Positions 11,831 to 22,651 of a DNA stretch of 64,000 nucleotides are shown one piece after another; position 1 is the stretch's first letter; every line of letters starts with the position of its first letter. Origin of the DNA: Hemicordylus capensis (taxonomy: Eukaryota; Chordata; Lepidosauria; Squamata; Cordylidae); contig NC_069660.1 of assembly GCF_027244095.1 (NCBI RefSeq), positions 56,435,834-56,499,833 of the forward strand, given 5' to 3'. A program made the position numbers and the translations under genes. The notes under the pieces were generated by a model. It had not been told where the DNA came from. It saw only the letters and a list, made by a program, of their open reading frames with translations, and did no database searches.

Positions 11831-11939
11831 GAGTGACCAGCCTCGTATAACCAAAGATGTAGTTTGTTTTCATGCTGAGGATTTCACGGATGTAGTTCAA
11901 AGACTTCAGCTGGACCTACATGAACCTCCAGTGTCACAG
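11831..11939 (+). CDS. RSBN1: RSBN1 coding exon (109 nt)
   Basis: The acceptor is tttctctag and the donor gtagaaacc. The exon reads [20 protein letters not shown], then [16 protein letters not shown]. The phase (1 to 0) matches both neighbours. Confidence 0.96.
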
Positions 11940-12116
11940 GTAGAAACCATTCCAAAATGGCATAATATTGTGACCCCAGCTCCTGACTATGAAATGAGGT
12001 TTCTAGAATGTGGAATGTTTCACAAATGTGCATGTTTCTGTGTTGCACACTTTTTGCTAGAAAATCATTGTTGAAACAAACACATCAATCATTCTTCTAT
12101 ATACATGAAAATGTCC

Positions 12117-12275
12117 CATACAGAAGGTCCCAGGTTCAATCCCTGGCATCTCCAGGTAGGGCTGGGAAAGACTCTTGCCTGAAACCTTGAGCCACTTCCA
12201 GTCAGTGTAGACAATACTAAGCTAGATGGACCAATGGTCTGACTCTGTCTAAGGCAGCTTCCTATGATCTCTGCA
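12117..12275 (+). repeat. tRNA-Ala-headed SINE, 5'-truncated (left palindrome arm)
   Basis: It has the tRNA-Ala B box and 3' end (ggttcaatccctggcatctcca). The body gggctgggaaagactcttgc and the tail ctaaggcagcttcctatg follow. The A-box half is missing. Confidence 0.8.
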
Positions 12276-12373
12276 GAACTGGTAACTGGATCTTCTGGCT
12301 TGTTTCAGGGGTTAATTTTTAGCTTTTTAACCCCTGAAAAAAGCCAGAAGATTCAGTTACCAGTTCTGCAGAG

Positions 12374-12561
12374 ATCATAGGAAGTTGCCTTAGAATAGAC
12401 CATTGGTCCATCTAGCTTAGTATTGTCTACACTGACTGGAAGTAGCTCCAGGGTTTCAGGCAAGAGTCTTTCCCAGCCCTACCCAGAGATGCTAGGGATC
12501 GAACCTGGTACCTTCTGTATGCAAAGCAGTTGCTCTACCACTAAGCTACAGCCGCATCCCC
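12374..12561 (-). repeat. tRNA-Ala-headed SINE, full head (right palindrome arm)
   Basis: On the - strand it starts ggggatgcggctgtagctta and gtggtagagcaactgc, closely matching tRNA-Ala including the B box ggttcgatccctagcatctc. The same body and tail as the left copy follow. It is a retroposon, not a functional tRNA gene. Confidence 0.85.
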
Positions 12562-12592
12562 AAAGATGGCATTCATAGGACTCCTCTGTGTG

Positions 12593-12885
12593 GGGAGAGC
12601 TGGTCTTGTGGAAACAAGTATGAATTGTCTCCTTTGCTAAGCAGGGTCCATCCTGGCTACATATGAATGGGAGACTACATGTGTGTGCACTATAAGATAT
12701 TCATCATAGGGGATGGAGCCGCTCTGAGAAGAGCATCTAGGTTCTAAGTTTGGCTTCTCCAAGATAGGGCTGAGAGAGATTCCTGCCTGTAACCTTGGAG
12801 AAGCCACTGCCAGTCTGAGTAGACAATACTGAGCTAGATGAACCAATGGTCTGACACAGTATATGGCAGCTTCCTATGTTCCTAT
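12593..12885 (+). repeat. 5S-Sauria SINE
   Basis: The 5S-derived block gctaagcagggtccatcctg...tgaatgggagac is followed by the Sauria tail ending ggcagcttcctatgttcc. About 300 bp, nearly full length. Confidence 0.85.
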
Positions 12886-13149
12886 ACAAGCACTGAACAC
12901 ACCAAGACCTGCTTAACTTCAGCATGGCATCTGTATCATGTGTCCTCAGATTATGCTCTGAGACAAGCAGTATGCGGTGACTCACCAGTGCTATGTACAA
13001 ATGTACCAATTCCTTAGAAATGTCTTGCCTAGGACATGTAAGAACTTGTAATTGATCTTTCTGTACTCGTGTTGTGTTAGTGCCATGATGACAAAAATGT
13101 TTGTCACATCTTGAGAATAGATCTAACTACCTTTTTCCCCCCTCTTCAG

Positions 13150-13512
13150 TGTGTTCAATGGGTGGATGAAGCTAAGCTAAACCAAATGAGACGAGAAGGT
13201 ATTCGCTATGCTAGAATCCAGCTATGTGACAATGACATCTATTTCATCCCTAGAAATGTCATTCATCAGTTCAAGACAGTGTCGGCTGTCTGCAGCTTAG
13301 CCTGGCACATAAGACTCAAACAATACCATCCTGCAGGGGAGAATTCTCAAAGTGCAGAAAGCATTTCAAACATGGACAGTAGGATCTGTGACAAGACGGA
13401 ATTGGCAGGTGAAGATCAGTGTGTGGAGGTGAAAAAGGAGTCTGAAGAAGTAGAAACAGACATACAGATTGAAACAGTGGAATCTCCATCATTGTGTCCC
13501 TCTCTCTTGTGA
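13150..13512 (+). CDS. RSBN1: RSBN1 terminal coding exon with early stop
   Basis: The acceptor is cctcttcag. The exon reads [20 protein letters not shown], then [20 protein letters not shown], followed by a fast-evolving acidic tail ending SLCPSLL and TGA at 13510-13512. The conserved core is intact. The tail is shorter than the mammalian tail as I recall it: the same frame downstream still reads LQQDQ..QPLPVFK and, past a second stop, SDQQHN, which resemble the mammalian C-terminus (see findings). Confidence 0.95.
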   Translation, partial: CVQWVDEAKLNQMRREGIRYARIQLCDNDIYFIPRNVIHQFKTVSAVCSLAWHIRLKQYHPAGENSQSAESISNMDSRICDKTELAGEDQCVEVKKESEEVETDIQIETVESPSLCPSLL

Positions 13513-16500
13513 CTTGTCTTGCAACAAGATCAACTGGCTCAGCCCCTTCCAGTTTTTAAATTATAATCAGATCAGCAACACAATCCACAGGATGATCTTA
13601 TATGCTCTCTTGTGTGATATGTACATAATCATATACATTTTTAAACAGCTTTTTAAAATTTTGATGTGAAGTTATAGTTTTATAACTAGGTTATGTTTTA
13701 TTGGAGAAATCTTGCCTATAATTCTATAAAGAAAGGTGACATTCCAAAATGTCAAGCATATCTTTTTTACACAGATTATGCAAAGCTAGAGTTGTATTTT
13801 ACTCTTAGTACAGCATGTAGTAGTGGACTACAACTTTTGTTTTTAAGGAATGAGGTAATTTAACATCTCAATATTTTTTTCTTCAGGATCTTCAAGTATT
13901 TAACACTTGGTAAATCTGATATCCCTCCATCTATCTTTAACTTTCAGCATAAGGGATGGTTTCTGTAGAGGACTCAAAGTGACTCTCCCATCTGATTTAT
14001 GGCTTGAATGAAAGAAAGCACAGCACTTTTAATGAAATCCAATGACATTTGTGTGTGAGAGACTTTTGAAAGCCTGGAGGAAGCTCAAGTTACCAGCAGT
14101 GTAGATTTATCCTTAATTGCTTGTCAACACATTCACAAACAGAAATGATGTGTATGACATTAGTTGCAGAGTGTGTGTTCTTGTTGAAATGTAATAGCTG
14201 ACATAACACTTCCCATACCTCTGCTTTTAATGTTTGTGGTATTGCTTTTTAATATCTTCCCTGACTGCATAATGTAACACTAGTGTCTAATTGAAAGTAA
14301 CCGTTGGCAGTGTCTGAGGAAACTGCTATCTTTGAGCACTTTAAGGCTTTACAATATTCTAACCAATTTGATGGCTTGTTCAGTTCATAGCAAGCATCTG
14401 AGATGGAAACCATCACTCCCTTGCATTGATGCACTTAATTCAGTAGGGTAGGCTTAACAATATATATTGGTTGCCTTTTTCTCCAATTCTATATTGTGGT
14501 TTCATTATAAATTATCACATATGGACTGCTGTTCCACAGGTATCTTTTGAGTATGCTAATGCTGTGTTGGAAAGTTATATGGCACATGCTAGTATTTTGA
14601 GTGTCATTAGCCAACATTGATTAGCAGGCATACAATATTCCCCAGTGTTAACTATGGTCAAATTTCACTCATTGTTTGTAAACTGACCTACATTTATTTC
14701 TAGTACTAGAAGGAAAAGGCCTCTCACAGGATGTGAACTTTATTAAGGTGTAATCAAAGTTGTTCCTAAGCAGCTTGGTTCTTGTCTTTGGAGGGGTGGG
14801 AGACAGATTTGGAATACTACACCACTGGAAACAACGAAAGCAGCTGTGTTTGATTTCAGATGCATCTTTGATATCGATCTTTTGAATAACTTGCAAATAT
14901 TACTCTGTTTATAATAGCAATTACTTTGTGCAATATTGTTTTGTGTAGGTCTATATGCATATTAGCACCTCGGCATAGAGGACACAGTTTTAAACCAATA
15001 GCAAAATAATCAGAAAATATTGCAGTGGTTAGATAGAAGCGGTATTACTCCTGATATATACACGTATATGTATGTATTGTCTTTAGTGCAAATCTGAAGA
15101 CAAGTAGAAATTATTTCAATTTAAAACTAACTTTCAGATTGGAGTGGTGATGACTTGTTAAAGTAATCTGTAAATAAGGTGTTAGGATGAAAATCTTTTT
15201 ACAAAAGGTTATGTGTTTTTTTGCAGGAGTGTAATTTTTAATCTAAACAAATTCTAGATTGACCAATACTGGTTCAGAAAATAACCCCTGTGTACTTTTC
15301 CACTTTTTTTACTCTTGTCCAGAAGAATTTTTCATAAGCTTTAATGGGCTGTACAAAGTAAAATTCTTCACAGGCAATATGAGTTTCAGTGCATCATTTA
15401 TATTTATGATGGCTAATACCTTTATTTTTGCATTTACTTCTTCCATTCATTTTACTAGTCTTCCAAGCATCTATTTCCCTTCACCCATGTATTAGAAATG
15501 GCCATGTCAGCAAAGATGACTTCAGCTTTTTCTCTTGGACAACCCAGCAAGCATGGGTAACTGTCATCTGCAAGCCAGCACTGTGTATAATCACTCAGGA
15601 ATTGGTAAAATCTAAAAGGACTTTTACGGTTGAAGGCAAAATGCTTCATCACTTGTCTTTGTCTAGAACTACAACAAAGTAAACTAATTATTCAATCTAA
15701 TGAAAATGTTGTGCACCCATATTCTTTGATAGTTCTTTAGAACATGTCGTAGAACTAAGAGGGAAACAATAGCAACTTTTCTGTACACACTTTACAGTAG
15801 CAAGCATTGTATTGGATGCATAAAATAGAGCAGCAGTTTGCTTTAAAGTCAAAATATAGCCTACTAAAGCAGTAAGAAGTAATCATGATTATCTGCCCAA
15901 ACTACCAAGACAAAAAAAATGTAGGTAGATACAGAATGTGGTGGCCCATGCTCTTCTAGATCAAGAACTTGGTGTAAAGATGATAATTTGTATGCATAAA
16001 TGCATTTATGCAGCATTCTTCCTGAACTGATATTGCAAAAATTTAAAGAGATTTAAAACTCTCTCTTGTTCACTTATCTTTTAGTTCACATATTTTTATC
16101 TTATAGAAAAACTTCTGCAACATTGTAAAATGGTTTAAAAGTATGAATTGCCATTACTTCTAAACACCAGGGCCATGTACTGAAGAGCTCCATGCATGCA
16201 CTTGAAGCACTTCTGTGCACATGTTGGGACTGCATTAATTCCCCCCTTTCATCTACAGCCCTTTGCACAGTGTCAGATTGTACTCCAGAGAATCCCTGAC
16301 AATTCGGGAGTGGCTTTTGTGGGGTCATAAAGGGCTGCAGTGGGGAGGTGAAAAGCCCCAGAGCATGCATGGTCCTCTGGATCTTGCCCCAGGCCTCTTT
16401 TACTTGGAAAAGCAGCCTAAAGAACTAATGTAGCAAACTAGAATGGTTTTTGGTAAGGAAGGTTAACACTATTACAAATATTTGAGTAAATAGTAATGAA

Positions 16501-18265
16501 GATAAATGGTTTAAATTTCCCAGAGTGACCTGGGCAGGGGGGAATCTATAATTCTTGGAGAAGTAGATACTTTCTTCGAAAATATCTCAGGAAGATGTTG
16601 AAGTAATGATTTGTATTGATGTGAAGATTTCAGAAATCTTTTGCCAACTTTATTGATACTTTAATGCCTAGATGTTTTGCAAACAGAATTCAGTCAAAAT
16701 GAATAGGAAATCTTATTTTATAAATTGTAAAGTATACGGATATAGTTACAAAAAATGATGAAATGAAAAATGATTAAAAGGCAGAATGATTTGTAGATTT
16801 ATTTTAATATAGGTATGTTGTCCAGCTGGAGAGGCAGTTCCTTTTTTCCTTCTGATCTCCAGAATTTTTGAACAGAGCTATATTTCTTTATACTGTTATG
16901 TTTGAACTCTTTAAAAAAATGCTAAAGAGTAGCAGTTCAAGAAATATAGTTCTTGTCTAACCTTTTTGGCTCCAACTTAGAAAATGGGGGTGGGATGGAA
17001 AAGAGAAGCAACTCCTAAAAAAAATATTAATCAAACATTCACTTGTTCTTTTATTAAGGAGAAAAGTGTTAGTTTGCTCAGTTTAGTGGCTGTATTAGAC
17101 CACTCATTTATTTCACAAATCAGCAAAATTAAAATTAAGAATTGTAAGTGAACTAGGTATTTCACACTTCCCTCATATTTCTAAATATAAGTACCCATTC
17201 TGTAGATAACTGATATGAAGGCAGAATGGAAGACTGTGATATTTAATGGACACTTATGTATGTTGTGCATTCTTCCCACCCACCCCCATACATGCAGTAA
17301 GGGCTCCTGTTAGCAGTTTTCCTACATGTGAGGACCTATCAAAAGGCAGGAAAGTTCTTCATTTATTGTCAAAAGCTCCAGGGTGGATGTGATTTTAAAT
17401 CCTTTGTGTTTCTCATGCTGTCATTCATATGCTTGAATTTGAGTGTGAAGCTCTCTTCACTTAGGGCACAATCCAGTCAAAGTTAAGCACCTTTTAGTCC
17501 TGTTGCTTTAAATGAGAGAGAAATGGGTGTTTAACTCTTCCACTGAAAGTGATATAATATTAAATGTGTTTATAAGTGGGATTGCACTCATTTCCTTATA
17601 AATGCCCAATATTTATAGCCATATTAGTAGTGTTTGAAGACTGCTGTGAGTGAGGATGTTTGTCTTTTCAGCTCCTGAAAGGTTTGTACTGTTGTAGACT
17701 GATTTTATGTTGGTCCTGGTCCAGTAGACAACTTTTCAATAATGTTATGGCCTTCCATTAATATACATAATAGTTTTAGGACCCAACAGCACATGTAGTC
17801 GAGAAGGGGCTTCTCTTAATATAGCACTTTCAATTCTGTCTAAGCAAATACTTATACTTTACATGTTGTATAAAATAGATTTGTGTAGTGTTTTGTGATT
17901 CAATTCAGTTTTGATTGGCAGCTAAAATATTTTTTCTGTGGTTTTAATATATCTAAGGTCTTTGCATATAGAGGATATGTACAATTGCCTGGAAGACTGT
18001 TTTTTGCTTCGTGTGGCCTTAGTATATTTATTAACATTTAGCAAGTGTTTTAAAAGAGGTTTTTATAATAGTGTAAACTGATGGGAAAATTTCAAGCCTC
18101 TCTGTGAATAATCTTTTAACGCAGTGCATTTCATTTAGTAGCTGACTGTACAAGCGTATCAAATTATTAAAGCTATTTCTTTGTTTTAAAAAAAGTACAA
18201 TGGAATGCATAGGTCCCCCCACCCCCTGTAAAGTATTTTTTTAATAAACAGAAGTCTGATCTGTC
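13513..18265 (+). other. RSBN1: RSBN1 3' UTR
   Basis: This 4.75-kb AT-rich stretch after the stop contains no recognisable transposon, unlike every other stretch of this size in the left half of the window. It ends at a canonical AATAAA (18243-18248). Lack of insertions, one strong terminal signal and the gene's orientation support a long 3' UTR. An ATTAAA lies at about 18,165. The short reading frames inside are chance. Confidence 0.7.
18243..18248 (+). terminator. RSBN1: RSBN1 polyadenylation signal
   Basis: AATAAA lies at the end of the repeat-free downstream region, shortly after a poly-C/poly-T tract, about 2.1 kb before the PHTF1 CpG region. Use is inferred. Confidence 0.6.
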
Positions 18266-19240
18266 CTTAATGCAAACTCGTTTTGGCAGAAAGGTCTGTA
18301 TTGGGAGCATTCTGGGTAGGGTGGAGTGGGTGAAAGAAAGGGCTCTGAACATTTATATCTAGCACAAGATCATCTTAACACTATAATTCAGAGACCCCTG
18401 AGTGAAACTGCTAGCCATTTTTTGCAGATTCCTTGTACCTCCTTCCGCTTACAAGCAGACATTTAGTTGCTAGCTCATATAATGTGAACTGTAAATATGC
18501 AAAGAAGTTTGAAAGAGCCTTTTGGGACTGGGTGTGGAGATAAACTGACATGAGCACATTACCTGTAAGAGTAATGGAAGGTCTTCAGGCATAGACCCTG
18601 AATCTTCCAGTGAAGAATTGTGCAGTAGCTTCTGACAGTGCCTCTCCTTTTACCTTCCTCATGTCACCTTTGTGCATGATGGTATAAAGATGCTCTCCAC
18701 TTACAAGGATACAACCGCCCCTGAAGTACAAACTTCTCTGTTGGCAGTAATGTTGGGGAAAATAACAGTTTGAAGTTTATTGCTCTTTACTTAGTATAGA
18801 GCATGTCTTCTTAATTGTGAAGAGCACAATGCTTTGCTTCTAGATAACATGATTTGGATCCTAGTTTTATTCTATTAATTAAATGGAACTCAGTTGCTTA
18901 AGTGAGGCCACTCTGTAGTCCCTGTGCCCCTCAAAATCTGCTCCTGAGGGTTGGGAGACCCTCCAGAGCAGGGTGGATGGAGTGGTGCAGCAGGAAGGGG
19001 ATCAGGAAAATTCAACCATCTTGAGGGCTTTCTGACCATGCAATTAAAATGATCAAATCTGTTGTAAATAGTGTTGTCACATGGCACTGCGTGGAGATTA
19101 TGCCATATTTCTTCATTAAAAGCACTGAGGAAGCAGAAGAGGGTGCAGTAGCTCCACTACCTTTTTCTCCAAGCTCCCTTTGTGGTCCTGGGGTAAAGAT
19201 GGTTTGTGTTAGCAAGGGAAGGAGGCTGGACAAAACATGG
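18266..19240. other. Intergenic sequence RSBN1-PHTF1, nothing recognised
   Basis: No gene, RNA or repeat is recognised here. Short reading frames lack domains. Confidence 0.5.
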
Positions 19241-19456
19241 CGGCCAGCACACTGTAGTGGTTAGAGTGCTAGACTAGGACTGGGGAGACCTGAGTTCAAA
19301 TCCCCATTCAGCCATACTTGCTGAGTGACTCAGGGCCAGTCACTTCTCTCTCAGCCTAACCTGCTTCACAGGGTTGTTGTGAAGAGAAACTTAAGTATGT
19401 CGAACACCACTCTGGGCTCCTTGGAGGAAGAGCGGGATATAAAATGTAAATAATAA
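19241..19456 (+). repeat. MIR-like tRNA-derived SINE, 5' portion up to tail
   Basis: It has an A box (gtagtggttagagtgc), a B box (gagttcaaatcccc), a CORE-like middle (gtgactcagggccagtcact), cacagggttgttgtgaag and a tail gcgggatataaaatgtaaat. Its AAT tail resumes at 20053 after the Helitron. Confidence 0.8.
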
Positions 19457-20052
19457 TCTATATATTTATTTCTCCTGGGTGTGCCATGGAATGTGTGTTC
19501 TGGCAACCCAGCTGAATTGCTGGGGCACAGGCCGGTGGTGGTGGTGGTGGGCTGGCCTGCTGGGACTGGCTGGTACTGGGAGGCAAGCGGTGGCTGTGGA
19601 GGCCAGCGGCGGGCCGCAGAACCGGTACTCGGCCCCGGCTGTGGAGGCGAGGCGGCGGTGGGCCCGGCTGTGGCGGCGCAGTGGAAATGGCTGGCCCTGG
19701 GAGGCAAGCGGCGGGCCATGGAGCCAGTACTCGGCTGGGCTGTGGGTCTGGCTGCAGAGGTGAGGCAGCGGGCTGGCCGCAGAGCTGCCCATGGAGCCAA
19801 GGCGCCTGTGGGTGGAACTTCCCTGTTTGCCGCCCAGGAGGAGGAACAGTGGGGGTCTTTTTGGCTGCTCACCACCTGGTAAGGAGGGCCTGGCCTGTGG
19901 CAGCGGAGGTAAGGTACTCAGTGCGGGGGGGGAGGGGAAGAGGGAGGGCAAGTGGGGGAGGGCAAGGGGCAGGGTGGAGGGCAAGAGAGAGTGGGGCAGG
20001 GGGGAACAGCCGGCCCCAAAGAGCGCACAGATGCTCTGTGCGGGTCGGCTAG
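19457..20052 (+). mobile_element. Non-autonomous Helitron
   Basis: It starts TCTATATATTTATTTCTC at 19457 after an A. It ends with a 7-bp-stem hairpin GCACAGA-tgc-TCTGTGC, a GC-rich spacer and CTAG at 20049-20052 followed by T. A|TC...CTAG|T is diagnostic for Helitrons. The interior is GC-rich with diverged tandem modules (gggaggcaagcgg twice, tactcggc twice). The open frames on both strands are composition artefacts. Confidence 0.85.
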
Positions 20053-20399
20053 TAATAATAGTAACAACTGATGGAGAAACAGTATCCTGATGGAGAAACA
20101 GCATTCAGGCAGAAACAGTATCCACGCACTTCTGTAGTTTCAGACTTTAAAAGGTGCGGACTGGCCTATCTAGACTGTTATCTAGCAATGTCAGCATACT
20201 TTCCCACACGTCCCTATTTCCCCATTCACTTGAATGGGGGAAATGTGGACACGTTGGCAAGTATGCGTCAGTAGTGAAAGTAATGTTGGGATTACCTTCA
20301 TTGACTCGCCTAAAACACCACCTGTGTGACGATTACTTTAAAGATATTCTCTTGCTCCTACAGCATAATAAGATGGTTCAGGGCTGCTATTCACACACT

Positions 20400-20952
20400 C
20401 GCCGATTAATGGTACTTTTCATGTTGCGCGCCACGACGTTCTCGCCTCGCGCCTAGGAGGTTCTTGGTTTCTGCTCTGATGGGAATTACTAAATCGGGCA
20501 GTTTACATTCCTTTCCCTCCGCCCCGCAAAATACCCATCCATTCCGGTATCCTGCAAGGCTGCCCGCTTTCTGAAGTAGAAGCCGGGACTTCAAGCTGCT
20601 CCAAGCCACTCAGTTAACTCCCCCGTCATTCTTCCTCCTGGACTTCATGTCTAAGATTCGGCTCTCGATTGTTTCTGTCTAGTTCCCCGGTCCCTTGAGA
20701 ACCGCAGAGAAGGATCTGTGGACCCGGCACTTAGCTGTTGCTGCCTGGCACCACAAGATGGCCCAGACCGGGGCAGTCGAGCGCCTTCTCCCCGATCGGG
20801 GAGCTGGGTCTCCCCTTCAGCTCCCCCCCCGTTTCCATGGTAACAGGAAGAAGCTCTGAGCGGCGGTGGTCAGGGACTGTTTGGGGAATAGGCTGGAAGG
20901 CTTGGAGGCAGTCGGGCTGCGGGAACTGGAGAGAGAGGGAGGCGTTGGGGTA
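20400..20952 (+). promoter_or_regulatory. PHTF1: PHTF1 CpG-rich promoter and noncoding first exon region
   Basis: CpG dinucleotides cluster here (gcgcgccacgacgttctc, cctcgcgcctagg, gatcgggga) against a CpG-poor background. The region lies 0.6-1.1 kb before the first coding exon, as expected for a CpG-island promoter with an untranslated exon 1. A plausible donor is at 20950 (ggg/gtaaag). The exact start site cannot be read from sequence. Confidence 0.65.
20831..20844. promoter_or_regulatory. RFX X-box in PHTF1 promoter
   Basis: GTTTCCATGGTAAC matches the RFX inverted-repeat X-box (GTNRCC/AT/RGYAAC) at all but one constrained base. It sits inside the CpG region about 700 bp before the start codon. 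RFX2 and its relatives drive ciliary and spermatid genes, which fits PHTF1's germ-cell expression; use is inferred. Confidence 0.6.
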
Positions 20953-21514
20953 AAGGGTGAGGCTTGGAGGGGGCTGCAACCGGTTGAGAAGATGGGGGCG
21001 GGCGGGCATAGGGCTAGATGTGGACGGCCTGATCAGTAGGGGGAAGTGAAGGCGAGAGAATGGGGTGGTGAGGAAGCTGGGGATAGGGGTGGGAGGGAGA
21101 GGGTGGAGCTGAGGGGCGACTGGCTGGAGAGGGGAAGAACTGGGTAGGGCGAGCAGGGTTGGAGGGGCTTGTGAGACCACCTTGGCCTCTGACAGCGACG
21201 GAAAAGCACTTCTGAGGACAGGAATTGCGTTGGATCGTCTGTATGCCAAGTGCGAGGATTCAGGTTGTCCTTAAATCACTTTCCTATTAAGGTACAAACT
21301 GATATACCACAGTCACGATGAAACCATTTCTGTAATTAACTTTTAACATCTACATGGCATCTATTCAAGGGGAAAGAACAAGAACAGACCAAAATGGAGC
21401 TGGGACTGTTCTTGTTCAGCCTTGGGTGCATGGTCAAGGGTGCACTATTTTGACAGCCGTGTCTAGTTGTCCATGAACTTAAGATAATGAGCGCCTTCTT
21501 TAACTTTGACACAG

Positions 21515-21589
21515 GCACTTAGTTTTTGACATCTGAGATGCCAGATGGCTTCGAATGATGAAGATGCCATTGCTTGGTACCAAAAAAAG
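21515..21589 (+). CDS. PHTF1: PHTF1 exon 2, first coding exon (start codon 21545)
   Basis: After a pyrimidine-rich acceptor (tttgacacag) come 30 untranslated bases and ATG at 21545. It reads MASNDEDAIAWYQKK before gtcagtg. The start is chosen because MASN.DAI.WYQKK is the conserved family N-terminus. An upstream ATG at 21538 opens a 6-codon frame overlapping this start. CDS proper is 21545-21589. Confidence 0.93.
21538..21558 (+). promoter_or_regulatory. Overlapping upstream ORF (MPDGFE-stop)
   Basis: ATG at 21538 (purine at -3) reads six codons to TGA at 21556-21558, in another frame, across the PHTF1 start codon, which has C at -3 but G at +4. A ribosome using the uATG would bypass the main start, so leaky scanning is implied. 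The effect is inferred. Confidence 0.6.
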
Positions 21590-22465
21590 GTCAGTGTTTG
21601 GGCTTGCTTTTGAACTCAGTTCTACCCTTTAAATAGACATGTGCGGCGTTGTTGCTGTTTTGGCTGCAGTTAAACTGTACCTTAGTGGAAATCATGACTG
21701 CTGTATGACACTTTTCTGGTGCTTAGAACAAGGAACAGAAGATAGAACAGGATCTACTGCAATAGATTAACAATAGCAACAACACAAAGGCTTTCTCCTC
21801 TTCTGAATTAATCTGTTGAGATCCCTGATCTGTATGTCTCAGATGTAGATTTGTACTTGTATATGTAGTTCATTCCATTGTATAGTTCATTGTTTCCACC
21901 ATTTTTGCATTGAGCTCCCCAACCTTGTTCTGGTTGGATGACTTCAGTTTTGTTTTTTTAAAGTAGATATCACAAACCTGCTCATGCGTGGCTTAGAACA
22001 TGTCATGGTATTGCATACTAGGAGTTCTTGTGTGTGTTGCTGCTCCTGAGTTTGACTGTAGGTGACTTCTGTGCTTCAGGTCTACTTTTCTGTAAGACAT
22101 ATAGCGGGAGCATCCCAGTTGGGGGTATGTGAGAATTTATTCTTATGATGCTAGAACCAAGTATAATTATGCACTTATTTTATGTATCATGTTTTATGAA
22201 TGATGCAATCCTACTTCTCCTTGGATCTTTCAGCACTTCCTGTAACTTTTAAAACTATGCGCTGGAGTCCACTTTCTTCATACATAAGTACTATATTAAA
22301 ACACTTTCCAACAAGTGATCCTTATGTCTGTAGTTGTAAGTAGAATAATCCTGGGATATAACTTGGTAAATGGTGTCTATGCTGTTAATACTTTGATTTT
22401 GGAGCAGAAAGTAGGACGATTCGCAAAATATTTTAGGCTTTTAAATAAAAGCAGCTCTTTTTCAG

Positions 22466-22522
22466 ATTGGCGCATATGATCAGCAGATATGGGAAAAATC
22501 TATAGAACAGACTGAAATGAAG
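22466..22522 (+). CDS. PHTF1: PHTF1 exon 3 (19 codons)
   Basis: Acceptor tctttttcag, donor gtaaaact. Reads IGAYDQQIWEKSIEQTEMK, the conserved start of the PHTF domain. Confidence 0.96.
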
Positions 22523-22651
22523 GTAAAACTCTTCAGCAAATTATCTTGTTCTTTGTTTTGTGGGTCAGTGAAAGTGTGTTATATATGAATTAAGTGTGCT
22601 TGTAAAGGTGGATTAGATGTCATCCTGAACATATTCAGGTGCTAACTTCAT

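Larger units (their letters stand above)
1..18265 (+). other. RSBN1: RSBN1 locus, 3' part (gene extent)
   Basis: Five exons at 2293-2430, 3784-3926, 8519-8686, 11831-11939 and 13150-13512 have consensus AG/GT borders and join in one frame to give 306 codons plus stop. The product matches the C-terminal half of round spermatid basic protein 1, a nuclear protein of the RSBN1/DPY-21 family, whose members are linked to H4K20me2 demethylation. RSBN1 is chosen over its paralogue RSBN1L because the tail (SNMD...[12 protein letters not shown]) resembles the RSBN1 tail as I recall it, and because PHTF1 and MAGI3 follow. The N-terminal, low-complexity half lies left of the window, so bases 1-2292 are intron. 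Confidence 0.93.

Noticed and set aside
12500-12561. tRNA-Ala gene
   Set aside because: A- and B-box regions are good, but the sequence continues into a SINE body and tail; it is a retroposon head.
12620-12680. 5S rRNA gene
   Set aside because: Only the internal promoter part resembles 5S rRNA and it runs into the Sauria SINE tail.
19466-20104. Overlapping open frames of 94-212 codons on both strands
   Set aside because: They lie in a GC-rich Helitron interior; Pro/Gly/Ala-rich composition, open in several frames at once, no domain.
20731-21249. 172-codon Pro/Ser-rich antisense frame in the PHTF1 promoter
   Set aside because: Composition effect of the G-rich CpG region; no start context or domain.
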